Source: Gamarada debralockiae (taxonomy: Eukaryota; Ascomycota; Leotiomycetes; Helotiales; Hyphodiscaceae). From it: a stretch of DNA of 64,000 nucleotides. Both the position numbers and the translations under genes were made by a program. The notes under the pieces are model-generated. The model was not told the origin of the DNA and searched no databases. It worked only from the letters and a program-made list of their open reading frames with translations. Position 1 is the stretch's first letter; every line of letters starts with the position of its first letter. The stretch is from assembly GCA_002803225.1 (NCBI GenBank), contig NXFV01001714.1, positions 23,885-87,884 of the forward strand. The letters run 5' to 3'. Shown here in pieces: positions 51,993 to 63,060 of this stretch.

Positions 51993-54404
51993 TTTGCCTT
52001 TATTTCTTCGTTCACAGGCGCTTCTTGGAGTGCTGTACAATTAACAAAAGTAGAGAAAGAAGAAGAGGAAGAGTCTGTAATACCTTTTGTAACAAACCAA
52101 AAGCAAAAGGTGACTGGCGCCGGAAGCAGGCAAGGTCAAGGCACCTAATGATAAGATACTTGTCTCTCCACTTACTCTTCCAAGATAAGGGCGGTCCCAT
52201 GGTTCATGGGGACCCATGCCGGGCTGGCGGACAGCCTTCCAATGTGAGGCAGCCTTGGCACCGCTTGCAGAAGGTGCCAATTGGCAAAATGGAGGAATTA
52301 TTGAACTCACGGGATCGGATGCACACTTGCCTCAAAAAAGTTCTTCAGGTGCCCCCGCACACCGCCTACCTTGCCACCACCCGAATCACAACATGATTTG
52401 ACCAGTTTCTACTAGGCGGGGAGATTAGACACTACTTGAGACTAGTTTCGCTGCAAGGAATCTCTTAGCTGACCTTCTGGAAGATATGTTTGGCCAGACA
52501 AGCGATGGGTTTACGAAGCCGACACGCATTTGATACCATCATAAAACAGGATTAGCTTCTAAAAGTCTTCGGCCTAGCCGACACAATCCTAGTCTTTGCC
52601 CACTAATCCATGTTCTAGAAAGCTGCCTAATTCGCTGGTGTGGTTGGGCTACTCAGAAGGGGGATTTTGACGGAAAAGCCGAGGTGGATCTTTGCCGCTT
52701 TTTCGTGGAGTGGTCTCACGTGCCTTGAATCCACTTTCCGCCTCCAGAACACGTCTTCTTGACGCGACCTTATCTCGGGCAAGAGTCTCGTTTTGCGCCA
52801 GCATCGCGCATCGCTCGTATGGGGAAGTTTCCCTTCTCCAGCAATCAATCGATATCTGCATTGACAACCAAGGAGATGGCATTGCCAATTTAGATGTCAG
52901 CGAAGATAAGTGAGATTGCAGCATACGCACTTCATACCTTCGCGATATCCAGCATCTTACGTAACGAAAACAGAGGGAGCTCTACGATATGTTTTGGAAG
53001 TCACAAGAGGAAGAGAAGTCTCGCTTCTTTCTGCGTATCTCCTCCTCTCCTTTTGTTCGATGCTCGTAGGGCTGATCTGAACTTGGCTTTTTGGCTAAAT
53101 TTTATGCTTAAGTCCTCTTCGCGTTTGCTATGATGAGGCTGAGTGAATGTTTGCGTCTTATCCAACCGAATAGAATTTCAATTGCCGATGCATCCTACCT
53201 TGTTCGAATGCACCAAGTAGTCGCTTCCTTCCTTCTTTTTTTTAGAACCCCTGGTATCCCATTTCCAGGCTACAAATCAACAAGGCCTCGAAAAGCCACG
53301 AGAATGGGAGAGAACGTAATGATTTATCTCAGGAGAACTACAATTTTAGTGTTCTCTTTATTCTATGTGTCGTTGCCGCTATCGGTGTAGTTCCTTGAGA
53401 TACACCTCGTGGCAGGTGTCTGTTCTGCTCGGGTAGTGAACCCACGCACATTGACGCACTCGGTGAACACAATCGCATCTGAAACTTTGAAACGAATTCC
53501 GGGACGTCCTTGAGCTCATCTCTCTCACAATCTTCTCCAGTCTTCGCCTTGATATGGTTATGGAGCGTATTGTCCTCCCGGCCCACGCGTACACACTTTG
53601 TTTGGCTCTTCTCTACGGTAGGTGACTCAACTCGAAACATGCTCACCATCTTTCTAGGAAAAGATGGACTTGGGAATCGGTTCTTCGGGTGATGCTGGCT
53701 CAATTTTTATGAAGGTCTACCTTTGCTTTTAATGCTCTATCGCAATACTCTTTTTCATCAGGCTCCGACCTCTTCGTCTAAGAAAAGAGTGGCCCGTGCC
53801 TCCCAAAACTACTTCCTACTTTCAGGCTCGAAGAACAACCACAAAACCTTAGTTAAATTTCTAAAAATTAGTTGAAGATAGTGTAATTTCTTTAGAGCTC
53901 TGAAATCAATTTTCAGCATATTTAATTAAGTTTTGTGGAAGGTTTGCAATTGCTGAAGTAAGGCGTTTAGGGTTAAGTATGTGCAAATTTCGGCCACTTT
54001 TTTCTTAGACGAAGAGCCCGACCCCTTTAGTCCTCGCTTGTTCAGCCAATTGCTGGACTCGGCGGAGTGATTTACACTCCGAGATTCCTGAACAAACAAT
54101 CAAGACGGTGCGTGAGTAAAGCCATTTTGCTCGGAATAACTTTCAACATCACGTTGAAAGTACCCTTTATTTTCTCGACCTCCGTTAACTAGGCTTCCAA
54201 TCTCTTTCGCGTCAAAGAAGACTCGTGAAAAGTACAAATATTTACTTTCTTGCCCATCATTTCTATTCTTCATTATCTTTTGATTCAATTTGCGCCTGCA
54301 GCCACTTCGTACCTCAATTCAATCAGACGAAGCCTCCTTGCGAGGCTATACATATATACTTTTCAATCCAGGCCCTCAACGTCCAACACCAGCTACCCGC
54401 CAAA
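51993..54404. other. 2.4 kb intergenic between divergent permease and SDR genes
   Basis: No supported gene. A CACGTG core lies at 52717-52722. The segment 53850-53950 is unusually AT-rich. A 9-bp-arm palindrome at 54139-54161 lies about 245 bp upstream of the SDR start. Short frames such as 53338-53703 (minus) lack family features. Confidence 0.4.
54139..54161. repeat. Perfect inverted repeat upstream of the SDR gene
   Basis: ACTTTCAAC at 54139-54147 and GTTGAAAGT at 54153-54161 flank ATCAC. The position suggests a dimeric regulator site or a structured leader; no known site is recognised. Confidence 0.5.
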
Positions 54405-55644
54405 ATGGGAATATTCATGGAAGCCCTCCGATTCATCAAATCCCATTACACAACCCTTCCTTACCCAACTAAGAAGTTCACCGGCCAGACAATCATCGTC
54501 ACTGGCTCGAATGTCGGCTTAGGCCTGGAGGCCGCTCGCCATCGTAAGAACCTTTCCCACTCCCGATCCCCCTTATTCTTTTCATACACTCCAATTACTC
54601 CTTATCTCTCCTAATGCAATGGAGTTTACTACACTGTGTCCTTGAAACAAACTTTCTCTGAAATTTGCTGACTCTCCTGTGATCTAGTCGTCCGCCTCGA
54701 TGCCGAAAAGGTAATCCTAGCCGTACGCACCGTCTCCAAAGGCGAGGCCGCAAAACAGTCAATCGAAGCTTCCGAGAAGCGTCTCGGTGTCGTCGAAGTC
54801 TGGAAATTGGATCTCGCATCTTACGCTTCCGTCAAAGCTTTCGCTGCAAAGGCTCAAGAATTGAAGAGATTGGATGTCGTGATTGAGAATGCGGGGATGT
54901 ATGCCTTCGATTTCCACATGGCCGAAGACAACGAGACGACCATCACTGTGAATGTCGTAAGCCAGTTCCTCTTGGGCTTACTTCTCATGCCGAAGTTGCG
55001 CGAGACGGCTGTGAAGTTCAACAAAGAGTCAATCCTTACGTTCACGGGTTCTTTCGTTCATTTCTTGACCAAGTTCCCAGAGCGGAAGAATGAGCACATT
55101 TTTGAGGAGTTGGCTAAGAAGGAGAGTGCTAGGATGAGTGACAGGTATGCTTCTGCCCACTTTAAATGGCAATGGGTTGAGTCTGATGGGAGGCAGATAC
55201 AATGTCTCCAAAATGATCGAGCTCCTCTGCACCCGCGAGCTCGCTGCCGAAGTCACCAAATCCGCCAATGCAGGTAAGCTCATCGTTTCGCTCATCAATC
55301 CCGGTTCCGTGCGTACAGAGATCCTGCGCGATGCAGGCTTCTGGTTTTCGCTCTACGCCAAGGCCGTTCAAGCAGTGTTGTCGAGGAGTGCTGAGGAGGG
55401 AGGGAGGACTTTGGTTAATGCTGCGGAGGGTGGAGAAGAGACGCATGGTGCTTATTTGAATGATTGTAAGGTTGGACAGTAAGTGATAAGTTTTATTGTG
55501 AGATGGGGAATTTTACTGATTCGAACTTTTAGTGTCTCTGATTTTGTAGCAAGTGAGGAGGGGCTTAGGACGCAGAAGAAAGTGTGGGGTGAGTTGGTGG
55601 ATAAGTTGGAGAGGGCCCAGCCGGGGATTATGCAGAATATCTGA
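54405..55644 (+). CDS. Short-chain dehydrogenase/reductase, retinol-dehydrogenase-like
   Basis: Four exons, 54405-54543, 54688-55144, 55197-55478 and 55533-55644, encode 329 residues. The classical Rossmann SDR pattern is complete: TGSNVGLG at 33-40 for the cofactor, DLASYASV, NAG in VIENAGMY, and the catalytic YNVSK at 200-204 formed across the second intron. SLINPGSVRTEI follows, where classical SDRs have PG-x-x-x-T. The long N-terminal lead (MGIFMEALRFIKSHY) and the divergent C-terminus are as in fungal retinol-dehydrogenase-like or WW-oxidoreductase-like SDRs. It should use NAD(P)H; the substrate is unknown. The first intron is 144 bp. It ends tail-to-tail with glutathione synthetase, 124 bp away. 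Confidence 0.87.
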
Positions 55645-55768
55645 GACGGTTTGTTTTGGTTTTACCTTCTCTTTGTCTATTTGGTCTGGAATAACTTCAT
55701 TATTAATATGCTTTAGCAAATCGATTCTCTCAACTCACCTGAATGATCCAATCTCTATTCTTCCAGAT

Positions 55769-57430
55769 TTAGACTTGAAAAACCTCGCGATCGACCAACA
55801 TTGGACTATCAAAACACCCATACCCCTTCACAACACTCATCTCATCAATACTTGCATCTTTCGTCTTAAAACTCCAACTCGGTTCCATTTCCTCCACAAT
55901 CTTTGACCTCGCCCTCGTCCTCTCCCCATCTTTCGCTTTCCCGCTATCTCTATCAACCCTAGCATCCTTTATCCCTCGCCACAAACAAACCCCAAAAACT
56001 CCCAACTCACTAACCACAGCCCCCTCATAAATCCCCCTCTGACTCATCAACACCCCCTGCAAAATCGGAGGCACAATCTTCCCCATCAACACATAGCCTC
56101 CCCACCTCTCCTTCCCCACCCTCTCCAAAAAAGCCGGAATAGCCTCACCATAAACATTATGCCCTCCCCCTTCAAGCGAAGGCTTCAGTACATAATCTTT
56201 CGCCGTCTTCTCGTCCGTAGCAAGTTTCCTTGCTTTCAATCCATTCTCCGATTCATCAAGTGCATACATCGGTGCGAACGTACCCTCAACTTTCGCTGCT
56301 TCGTCTGGAGAGAGGAAATTGTGGAGGGTGCCGGGAACGGAGAGCGCTTGTTGTACCTTTTTGAAGGTACATAGATGCCCGAGCAAATTCGGACATTTTA
56401 TTGCTCGGCTCCGTTCGAGATGCAGTCGCGCCATACGTCCAAAGCTGTCGTACTCATGCGTCTCAAATCCCGCTCTGAAATACACAACGCTTACTTCCAT
56501 GGCTAGACCAGGACGAGAGGGCGGATGGTAGAGTAGTTCTCGGGAGGGCGTGAGGGTGGTGTGTTCGAGCGCGTCGGCGCCGAATGTTAGGCGGTAGGTT
56601 GGGATGGGGGGTGTGGAGGACCACAGGCCGTACTCGAGGGGGCGCTCGTCGGCTATGTTGAAGTTGTGGGGTTGGACTAGGAATAGGATGCATGTTTGGG
56701 CTATGGATGGCGTTTTAGGGGGTCCATAGGCGACATGGGCTGCTTTGAGACCCGAAATAATCGTTTGGATAGTTCTGTTAGGTGGGAGTGTGGAGGCGGT
56801 GATTTCGACGCTGCTAGTAGCTTCTTGGTCATCTGATGGCAGGTGGTAGGCACCAGTTTCCTGCAGGAATCGATGCATATTCGAGATTTTATTCCCATGC
56901 GTACCACCAGCCACAGCAATAGTATTAAACTCAACTTGCTTGATCCCCAGCTCTTTCTCTCCCACACTACCCGTACCAACATCGATCATATAATCATTCC
57001 TCCAAACTCCCAGACTTAAATCCTGCGCATGACCCTCCTTTCTAGCTTCCTCAAAAATACCCCATAGACATCTAGCTAATGGATCAATCTCAATCAATCT
57101 CTCAAGCACACCGAACAACCACTCCTCATCTTCAGCCACAGAAGTATATAATTTGTTGTATATTTTCTGGAGGCTGAGGGCTTGGTGGAAGAGGTGATGG
57201 GGAAACAAAGTGGGGAAGACAGATATTCCGATTGGATGTGCCAAAACGGTATTTTCTTGTTCTCTTTCAACCAACTTGAGGAGGGAGCCGTGTGTGAGTT
57301 GATAGTCTTTGATGTCCGAAATGAGGGATGCCGCCTGCTCTTCTGAGAGCTCGGGTGGGTATTTCATCTTTGATGGGTTGTGGTGTTTGGTGGCCATGAG
57401 TTTATGGGCAAGGGAGGATAATTTTCCCAT
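55769..57430 (-). CDS. GSH2: Glutathione synthetase
   Basis: A single exon of up to 553 residues. The eukaryotic GSH2 pattern is clear: YPPELSEEQAASL near the N-terminus, WRNDYMID, the substrate-binding KQVEFNTIAVAGG, YFRAGF, and the ATP-grasp glycine-rich loop KPSLEGGGHNVYG, ending with the GYGCFDSPML stretch. It ligates glycine to gamma-glutamylcysteine using ATP, the second step of glutathione synthesis, in the cytosol. In-frame ATGs at 57430, 57397 and 57367 are all possible; the last gives MKYPPELSEEQ, closest to other fungal N-termini, and the first adds a basic leader (MGKLSSLAHKLMATKHH). The GST at 42957-44118 would use its product. Confidence 0.93.
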   Translation of the reverse strand: MGKLSSLAHKLMATKHHNPSKMKYPPELSEEQAASLISDIKDYQLTHGSLLKLVEREQENTVLAHPIGISVFPTLFPHHLFHQALSLQKIYNKLYTSVAEDEEWLFGVLERLIEIDPLARCLWGIFEEARKEGHAQDLSLGVWRNDYMIDVGTGSVGEKELGIKQVEFNTIAVAGGTHGNKISNMHRFLQETGAYHLPSDDQEATSSVEITASTLPPNRTIQTIISGLKAAHVAYGPPKTPSIAQTCILFLVQPHNFNIADERPLEYGLWSSTPPIPTYRLTFGADALEHTTLTPSRELLYHPPSRPGLAMEVSVVYFRAGFETHEYDSFGRMARLHLERSRAIKCPNLLGHLCTFKKVQQALSVPGTLHNFLSPDEAAKVEGTFAPMYALDESENGLKARKLATDEKTAKDYVLKPSLEGGGHNVYGEAIPAFLERVGKERWGGYVLMGKIVPPILQGVLMSQRGIYEGAVVSELGVFGVCLWRGIKDARVDRDSGKAKDGERTRARSKIVEEMEPSWSFKTKDASIDEMSVVKGYGCFDSPMLVDREVFQV

Positions 57431-57829
57431 TCCGGAATATGAGATTCAGTACATTTTGTAAGAAGTGAAGGAAGCCCGAGCAGGTTGTAGGTCGTGAGAT
57501 GCACAGCCACTCGTTGCCGAGCCTAGCGTACTTTACTTCCTTCTCTTCTCTCCCACTCTCTTTTTCATCCTTAAGAATCTTATATCCAACTCTTGATTTG
57601 AGGGAGTCGTTTGTAACTGCACACAACCTTTCCGTAACTATGGTGGTACGGCCCAGTTGCCAGAGAAACCCCATGTTTTCGGTTGTTAGGCAACCATCTG
57701 TGTAACCATCTCCACGATCAGATATTTCCTCCTCCGATACTCTTGCTATTCAAAATTCACAGAGTCTTGTTTTCGTTATTTGATTCAATTGTTATTAAAA
57801 TAAAACCGACTGTCAAACGAAATCACAAC
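57431..57829. promoter_or_regulatory. Divergent promoter of GSH2 and the orphan gene
   Basis: 399 bp between two start codons facing apart. It has a TC-rich stretch at 57530-57570. No gene is seen. Confidence 0.4.
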
Positions 57830-58362
57830 ATGGTCTTTCTCGATTCATCGTCTGCCCAGTTGGTCGTGGATGCGCTCAACACTATCCAGCAAGAATTGGT
57901 CGCCGCCAAGGAAAGAATTAAGCTTGAAAATGTTGACGGTATTTTCCTTCACTGGAACCCCATTTCTGCTTCTGCAATGACCCTGACTGCTCTCATCACA
58001 TAGTTCCAGAGGCCTTAGCTACTATCGCCCAAGAGTACAACGGGATTGTGGAATCCATGAAAGGCGTCACAGCTTTTTGGTCTATCACCGATAGACAAGC
58101 AGTCATATGGGCACTTCAAAACGTCAGTGGATTCGATTTACAGCTGCAATCGATAGTATGCTCACTCACTGACCCGAGGACAAGTATTCCCGAGAATTTG
58201 GCGCTCTCAAAGTTGCATTGCGATCGAGAACTATGGGACATGGAACTGTCCCGGGGATTAAAGCTGCGCTGCGGGAGTGTCAGATCCGTCACATGGTACG
58301 AGAGCCTCACTGACAAACATATCAAAATAACAAGTGCGATCAATAACTTAATATCCATCTAG
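57830..58362 (+). CDS. Orphan two-exon protein of 155 residues
   Basis: Two exons, 57830-57938 and 58004-58362, joined by a 65 bp GT-AG intron with a CTGAC branch site. The first exon starts MVFLDSSSAQLVVDALNTI and reads as a helix-rich N-terminus. The junction gives DVPEALATIAQEYNGIV, and the protein continues with VTAFWSITDRQAVIWALQNVSG. Regular leucine and alanine spacing suggests an all-helical protein of the kind seen at the N-terminus of some fungal NLR-like or ankyrin proteins, but I do not recognise a family. The stop at 58360 may be premature: a further plus-strand frame at 58540-58953 (137 codons) could be a downstream remnant. Function unknown. Confidence 0.55.
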
Positions 58363-59236
58363 AATTTGCTCTTACAATTGGAGATGTTACTGGCGGGAGG
58401 GTTCCATATACAAAACGTGCCAGAGGAACAACTTGCAAGTGTTATCTCGGCGGCTTGAAGACCTGAAGAGAAATGTCCGGAACTTTGTGGTTGGGTTCAG
58501 TCTTGTTTTCGTAGAATACTGAGTGGAGTCAATCGCACTTTGATGACTCTTCTTCTTGAGGGACTTTTCGCGTTTATCCGGATGCTAGCCATGAAATGGT
58601 CGCGCAAACGAGGGACTTTGCCCAAATACTATCAACCTGGCCATCCAAACATCGAAATATTGGTTAAAGGGCTTTCTCCTTTTTCTTTATCCGGCACCGA
58701 AGCGAGCGTTTTTACTCCGAGATCAATCCGCAGGAAAGGGACTGGTAACTTCAGCCCAACTTTCCCAGATGCTGTGAACAAGTCATTTGAGTCGTATTTA
58801 ACAAGTATAATACGACAGCTACAATTGGGTAACTCAAGTTCTCATATCATCTCATTTGCATTTCATTTTTCATCAAGTTTCACAACGGCGCAAGTAAAAA
58901 CTATCAGCGAAGACACCAAATTCAGATATCAGACTATCTCTATGTTGCGTTGAGCTCGACATGTCATGCCAATATTCGTAGGCAAGATCAACAGACAAGA
59001 AAATCAAAACAACCTCGTCGACATACCCCTCTCATCCTTGTCGTCATTTCTCGTCAGAGAACGAAGCAGGGAAGGAGACGCTCTCCAGCATGTAATCGAC
59101 CCTTGTCTCGAGCTGAAGTCTCAAGGGGGTCTCACCACATCATTGGCAAGATTCCACCCGAATTGCTAGAAAAGCTTTTCCTTTCAAGTGAATGACTCTC
59201 ACATGTCCAAGACATCGCATAGCAATGTCCTCCTCA
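58363..59236. other. Region between the orphan gene and the pseudogene
   Basis: 874 bp. A plus-strand frame at 58540-58953 (137 codons) has moderate protein character (KYYQPGHPNIEILVKGLSPF) but no recognised domain. It could belong to a longer, decayed version of the gene at 57830. Not called as a gene. Confidence 0.3.
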
Positions 59237-60774
59237 CTAAGCGGCGAAGGCGTAGCTTCCAAGCATAGCATACACTTCCAAAGGGCTGATGTCTGTTCGA
59301 AGCTCCAAAATCTGAGCGACGACTTCAGCATTGCGAACGTAAAAGTGCCGGCTACGTAATGTAGTTGTTTGATGGCCCATGGCCTAACGGTATCGGGGGT
59401 AGCCTTAGATCGACCAGCGGTATAGAGGGGGAAGATAAGCGTATAGCAGTCTATTTGATGGTTAGGAGCGTGCGCGTGGCCAGAGCCATAACCCCGAATC
59501 TCCGACGTCTCTGTTGCAGGGAGTTTCATTCGAGCTGGATCATAACAGTCCACATATTGCGGTGCGGATGCGCAGATTTCGGGAGCCAACGTCTCGATGT
59601 TGTGATATGCCATCTCTATCGACGACAAGTTCTTTTCGTCTACAGTTAATGCCAGAGAGAGTTCGATAAGAGCCTCGTTCAAAAGGATTCTAATGACACG
59701 GAGGAAATTCCACGCATTAGTCACGTTTCGATGAGGGTAGGAGTCAGAATGAAGACCAAACGCTCTCTCTGAATTGTCGCTCAGAAAAGTCGTTGAGTAT
59801 TGCCAGTCTTGTGGCATATCGAGATGGATCGCTTGGAATTCTAGCTCGAGCTCCAATGACCTTTAATGCACTCGTTGTGGGACAAGATACCTCTTCGAAT
59901 CTCGCTCTGTATGTTTGCGCAGAGCACCATCAGGTCTAAAAGTCGCCATTTGGCGTCCTGTACATCGATATGCTTCCCAACATACGGTCGAAGTGCGATC
60001 AATTCATCAGGGACTGACGAACTGCTGGCAACACAGCTGACGAGGTAATTGCTACTGAGACGTACCAGGACCTGAAATCCGACACGCTCCTGAAATTTCT
60101 CGAGGCCACGCAGATTGACAAGAGCCAGGGCTCCATCTACATGGCCTCTCCATGAGTTGTTTTTTCGAGGTTGGCTGACTGTGATCTTTTCGGAGAGATT
60201 GAGGAAGCGATCCAAGCAATGTCGTGTCTTTTGCTGCTTCTTTGGGAGATCTTACAGCCCTATTTGTCATGCGTAGGGCTAAAATGTATCTTTCCCTAGC
60301 AGTCGCTAGTGCAGCCTCCGAGTAAACTTGATGCCAGAGATACGCCAAGCTGACAGCCTCAGATAGCTAACGCCAGGTGATATGGGGAATCCGTTGGATG
60401 ATAATATCGTTTGAGAAAGTACCAGCATTTTGAAATGTTGGTAATATAGTAGGCGAAGAATGCGTCTGGTGCTTGCAAGTCAACTGACAGGGCAAGAGAC
60501 TGTGGCTCAATAGGAGGTGCATTTTTCAAGGCCTTCTTCATAACAGAAAGGCTTTCATTTCTCACGCGAAGCTGCTGTGCATCCCGATATCCTGGGCAAA
60601 ACACATTGGCTCCCACGCACTGGCCACAATAGCCAGTATAGAGATTGCATTACCATCCAAAGGTTAAATCCTGTCTCCGGGAAATGGGGGCAAATGCCGG
60701 ACATAGGACTTACCCTTAATCACCGAGTTCTGCATCTTTTCGCACGCTTTCGAGGGTTTCCCACGGAACATCAT
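59237..60774 (-). pseudogene. Broken Zn2Cys6 transcription factor (fungal-specific TF domain)
   Basis: Pieces of one protein lie in order in different minus-strand frames. MMFRGKPSKAC starts at 60774. A YCGQCVGANVFCPGYRD end of a Zn2Cys6 cluster lies near 60600. DAFFAYYITNISKCWYFLKRYYHPTDSPYH follows, then AYLWHQVYSEAALATARERY, SWRGHVDGALALVNLRGLEKF, WRLLDLMVLCANIQSEIRRG and IDCYTLIFPLYTAGRSKA. The natural C-terminus is EVYAMLGSYAFAA at 59239. Frames shift near 60362 (one extra base), 60220, 59855 and 59350. In the Zn-cluster exon the cysteine expected after AC-E-K is replaced (EKMQNS), and the following segment has a TAA in frame. The parent would be a DUF3468-type nuclear regulator. The lesions are indels rather than C-to-T clusters, so ordinary decay is likelier than RIP. 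The gene is dead as written unless assembly errors are involved. Confidence 0.8.
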
Positions 60775-61360
60775 GGCAAGCTCATGGGTTCATTGTTGTG
60801 GGAAGACTCTCGAGAGAAGTTAGCAGGTGGTAATAGGGTTGCCTGTCGGCCCTCCAGGGCTGATGTAGCTGACTAATCTGCAATGATAGTCTATTGGCGG
60901 GCCATATTCAACATTATGCCCTTTCTGGCATGCTTTTCGGAGGTTGACATAACCACTTGACATCCCTGAAACGTCATGACTTGGGGCAAATATATAGAAA
61001 ATCATGCATATACCATACCATTTCCAGCACGAATTTCGCTGCTATCCTTCATCCATAGGTTTCCAGAAAGAGGGAATTAAGTATAGTCTTGCTCCAAGTA
61101 CTCGCTAGACCAACTGTTATGCACAAACTAATGCATTCGTGCATGGAGGGTGTTCCATATGAGATCGCCAAAGTCACTCTGAGAGACATTCAAGGAGTTG
61201 TTCTCGAGCTATAAAGTATCTGGATTCCCAGTTCTGAAAATGATTCAATCCATCATCATTCTCCCACAAACCTTCGAAGAGCGTACCCAATCCCAACGTC
61301 TTACTCTCCACTTCAAAAAGAAAATTATTGTTCCCCGATCCATTATTTCATCTATTAACA
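60775..61360. other. Intergenic between the pseudogene and the SDR gene
   Basis: 586 bp with no supported gene. Holds the promoter of the SDR at 61361 and the old 5' flank of the pseudogene. Confidence 0.4.
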
Positions 61361-62308
61361 ATGGCCTTTCCATACAAACATGTCCTCCTCATTGGCGCAA
61401 CCTCGGGCATTGGAAAGGGGCTGGCTGATCGACTGATCCAGGCCGCCGTCAAGGTCACAGCCGTTGGACGAAGGAAGGACAAGTTGGATGCTTTTGTTAG
61501 CCAGTACGGTGAAAGCATGGCCAAAGCAGTGGCCTTTGACATCACCCATCTGGAGCAAACACCAAAATTCGCTGCCGAGTAAGCCAATTTCACCATACAT
61601 GATGCCCTAACTGACACCATTTGGTAGTGTCATGCGTATATCTCCTGATATTGACTGCGTATTCTTCAATGCGGGAGTCCAAGGTCAATACGACTTCTCT
61701 CAGCCAGCAAAAGTCGATCTAGCAAAATTCATCTCCGAGATAAATGTCAACTTCACCAGCTTTGTCGCACTGACACATGCCATCCTGCCGTATTTGATGA
61801 GCGAGTCGTCGAAGATAGGTCTCATCTAGTGAGTTGATCAACCTTGAAGCGAAATCAACGTTGTTCTGACCAGAGTAGCACCGGCACGCATCTTGGAATT
61901 GTTCCTGCTGCACCTCTCCCTGCCTACTCGGCTTCCAAAGCAGCGCTGAACTCTTTTGTCCTCTGTTTGCGTGATCAGCTTCGCAACACGAATGTCAAGG
62001 TCATTGAGCTCTCACCTCCACCTGTGCAGAGTAAGTTTCTCTAGCAATTTCTCACTGAATTATGCTGACATTTCGTAGCCGAGCTGCATGATTACATGGG
62101 TGAAGAAGCTGGGCGTAAAGTTGGCATGCCGCTCGACGCGTTCACGGAAGAGGCGTTCAAGGAATTGTCCTCTGGAAACGATCAAATCATCATTGGTAAC
62201 CTTGGACCCGGTGCTGGAATCATTCCTAGAGAGGAGTTCAATGCACTCGTCGACAAACGGAGGTCTACTTTTACTGCGCTTGCGAAGTTGATGCGAGGAG
62301 AAAAGTGA
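61361..62308 (+). CDS. Short-chain dehydrogenase/reductase
   Basis: Four exons, 61361-61578, 61628-61828, 61876-62030 and 62079-62308, encode 267 residues. Cofactor motif GATSGIG at 12-18, the basic GRRKDKLD that favours NADP(H), FDITHLEQ, NAGVQG, STGTH with the catalytic Ser, YSASK at 157-161, and ELSPPPVQT in the usual PG-x-x-x-T place. It resembles fungal DltE-like SDRs of unknown substrate. The third exon uses the acceptor GAG at 61873-61875, because the CAG two bases upstream would create an in-frame stop. It sits next to a dead transcription factor, which may once have regulated it; that is speculation. Confidence 0.87.
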
Positions 62309-62519
62309 GGACCTGGTCTGGATATCTTGGAAATTCTGCCCAAGCTTTTAGGATATATGTGCAAATAGTTTGAAAACACTGTTTCGTCTACATGATGCCG
62401 TCAACTTCAGAGACCCCTATGCATGTGTCCTATTCCCCAAAGCCCAAATTTCTCTGTCCTGCCCATTGCTGGACATCGAATGAGTGATCTACCACTCGCA
62501 AAGGGCTTCTGCACTTGCA

Positions 62520-63060
62520 TTAATTACTCTCGAGAATCCGAGGTCTTGCCCCGCCTCCCGCGTTTGCAACGACAGGTGGATCTAAGCATGCGTCACCAAC
62601 GCCAATTAAATTCTCTAAATCACGCCCCATCAAAACGTCAACATTCCATGGACCTTCTTCCTCCACACTCACAAGTGGGTTGAGGTGTTTCACCGAGTGT
62701 ACGTCTAAGTCAGTGACGTACCCACTTTCGTCCTGATTGAGGCGGACCTCATAGTCTGTGTCGAGCATCATATCATCCTTCCAGAGACGACGTGGTCCGT
62801 CGAAAAACACATAGAACGCGCTTTTTCTTCTTCATTTGAGATCCTGGTGCACCCCAAGACGACGGGTAATCTTTGCGCTCCTTGCGGCCCTTGGAGTTAA
62901 GTGTTACTCCTCCTTTGGAGCATGTCAGGCCCAGTGGGTTTTGGACCCGTTTACTAGGTTGCGGTTTCCTCGTTATTTGCGCGATAACTTTACGCGGAAC
63001 GAGAAATCGTCATCATTCTCCTTGTCTATCTCTTCTTCCTCATCCTTGTCAGCAGAGTAA
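62520..63060 (-). pseudogene. Decayed tandem copy of the 3' part of the C2H2 gene
   Basis: This segment aligns on the same strand, and at the nucleotide level, with 63104-63565 of the neighbouring gene, at an offset of about 505-510 bp. Matching landmarks are KDEEEEIDKENDDDFSF, RGNRNLVNG, SKGGVTLNSKGRK, PRRLWKDDMMLDTDYEVRL and YVTDLDVHSV. It lacks the zinc-finger half, so no ATG-led protein of the family can start here. It carries an in-frame TAA after LSRK and at least two frameshifts (after the NG of LVNG, and at LCVF). It reads on past the point where the neighbour stops, to a stop at 62520. A partial duplication followed by decay is the simplest reading. Confidence 0.75.

Noticed and set aside
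59237..60774. RIP mutation as the cause of the broken transcription factor
   Set aside because: The visible lesions are insertions and deletions, and base composition is not shifted to AT; RIP gives C-to-T changes in duplicated DNA.
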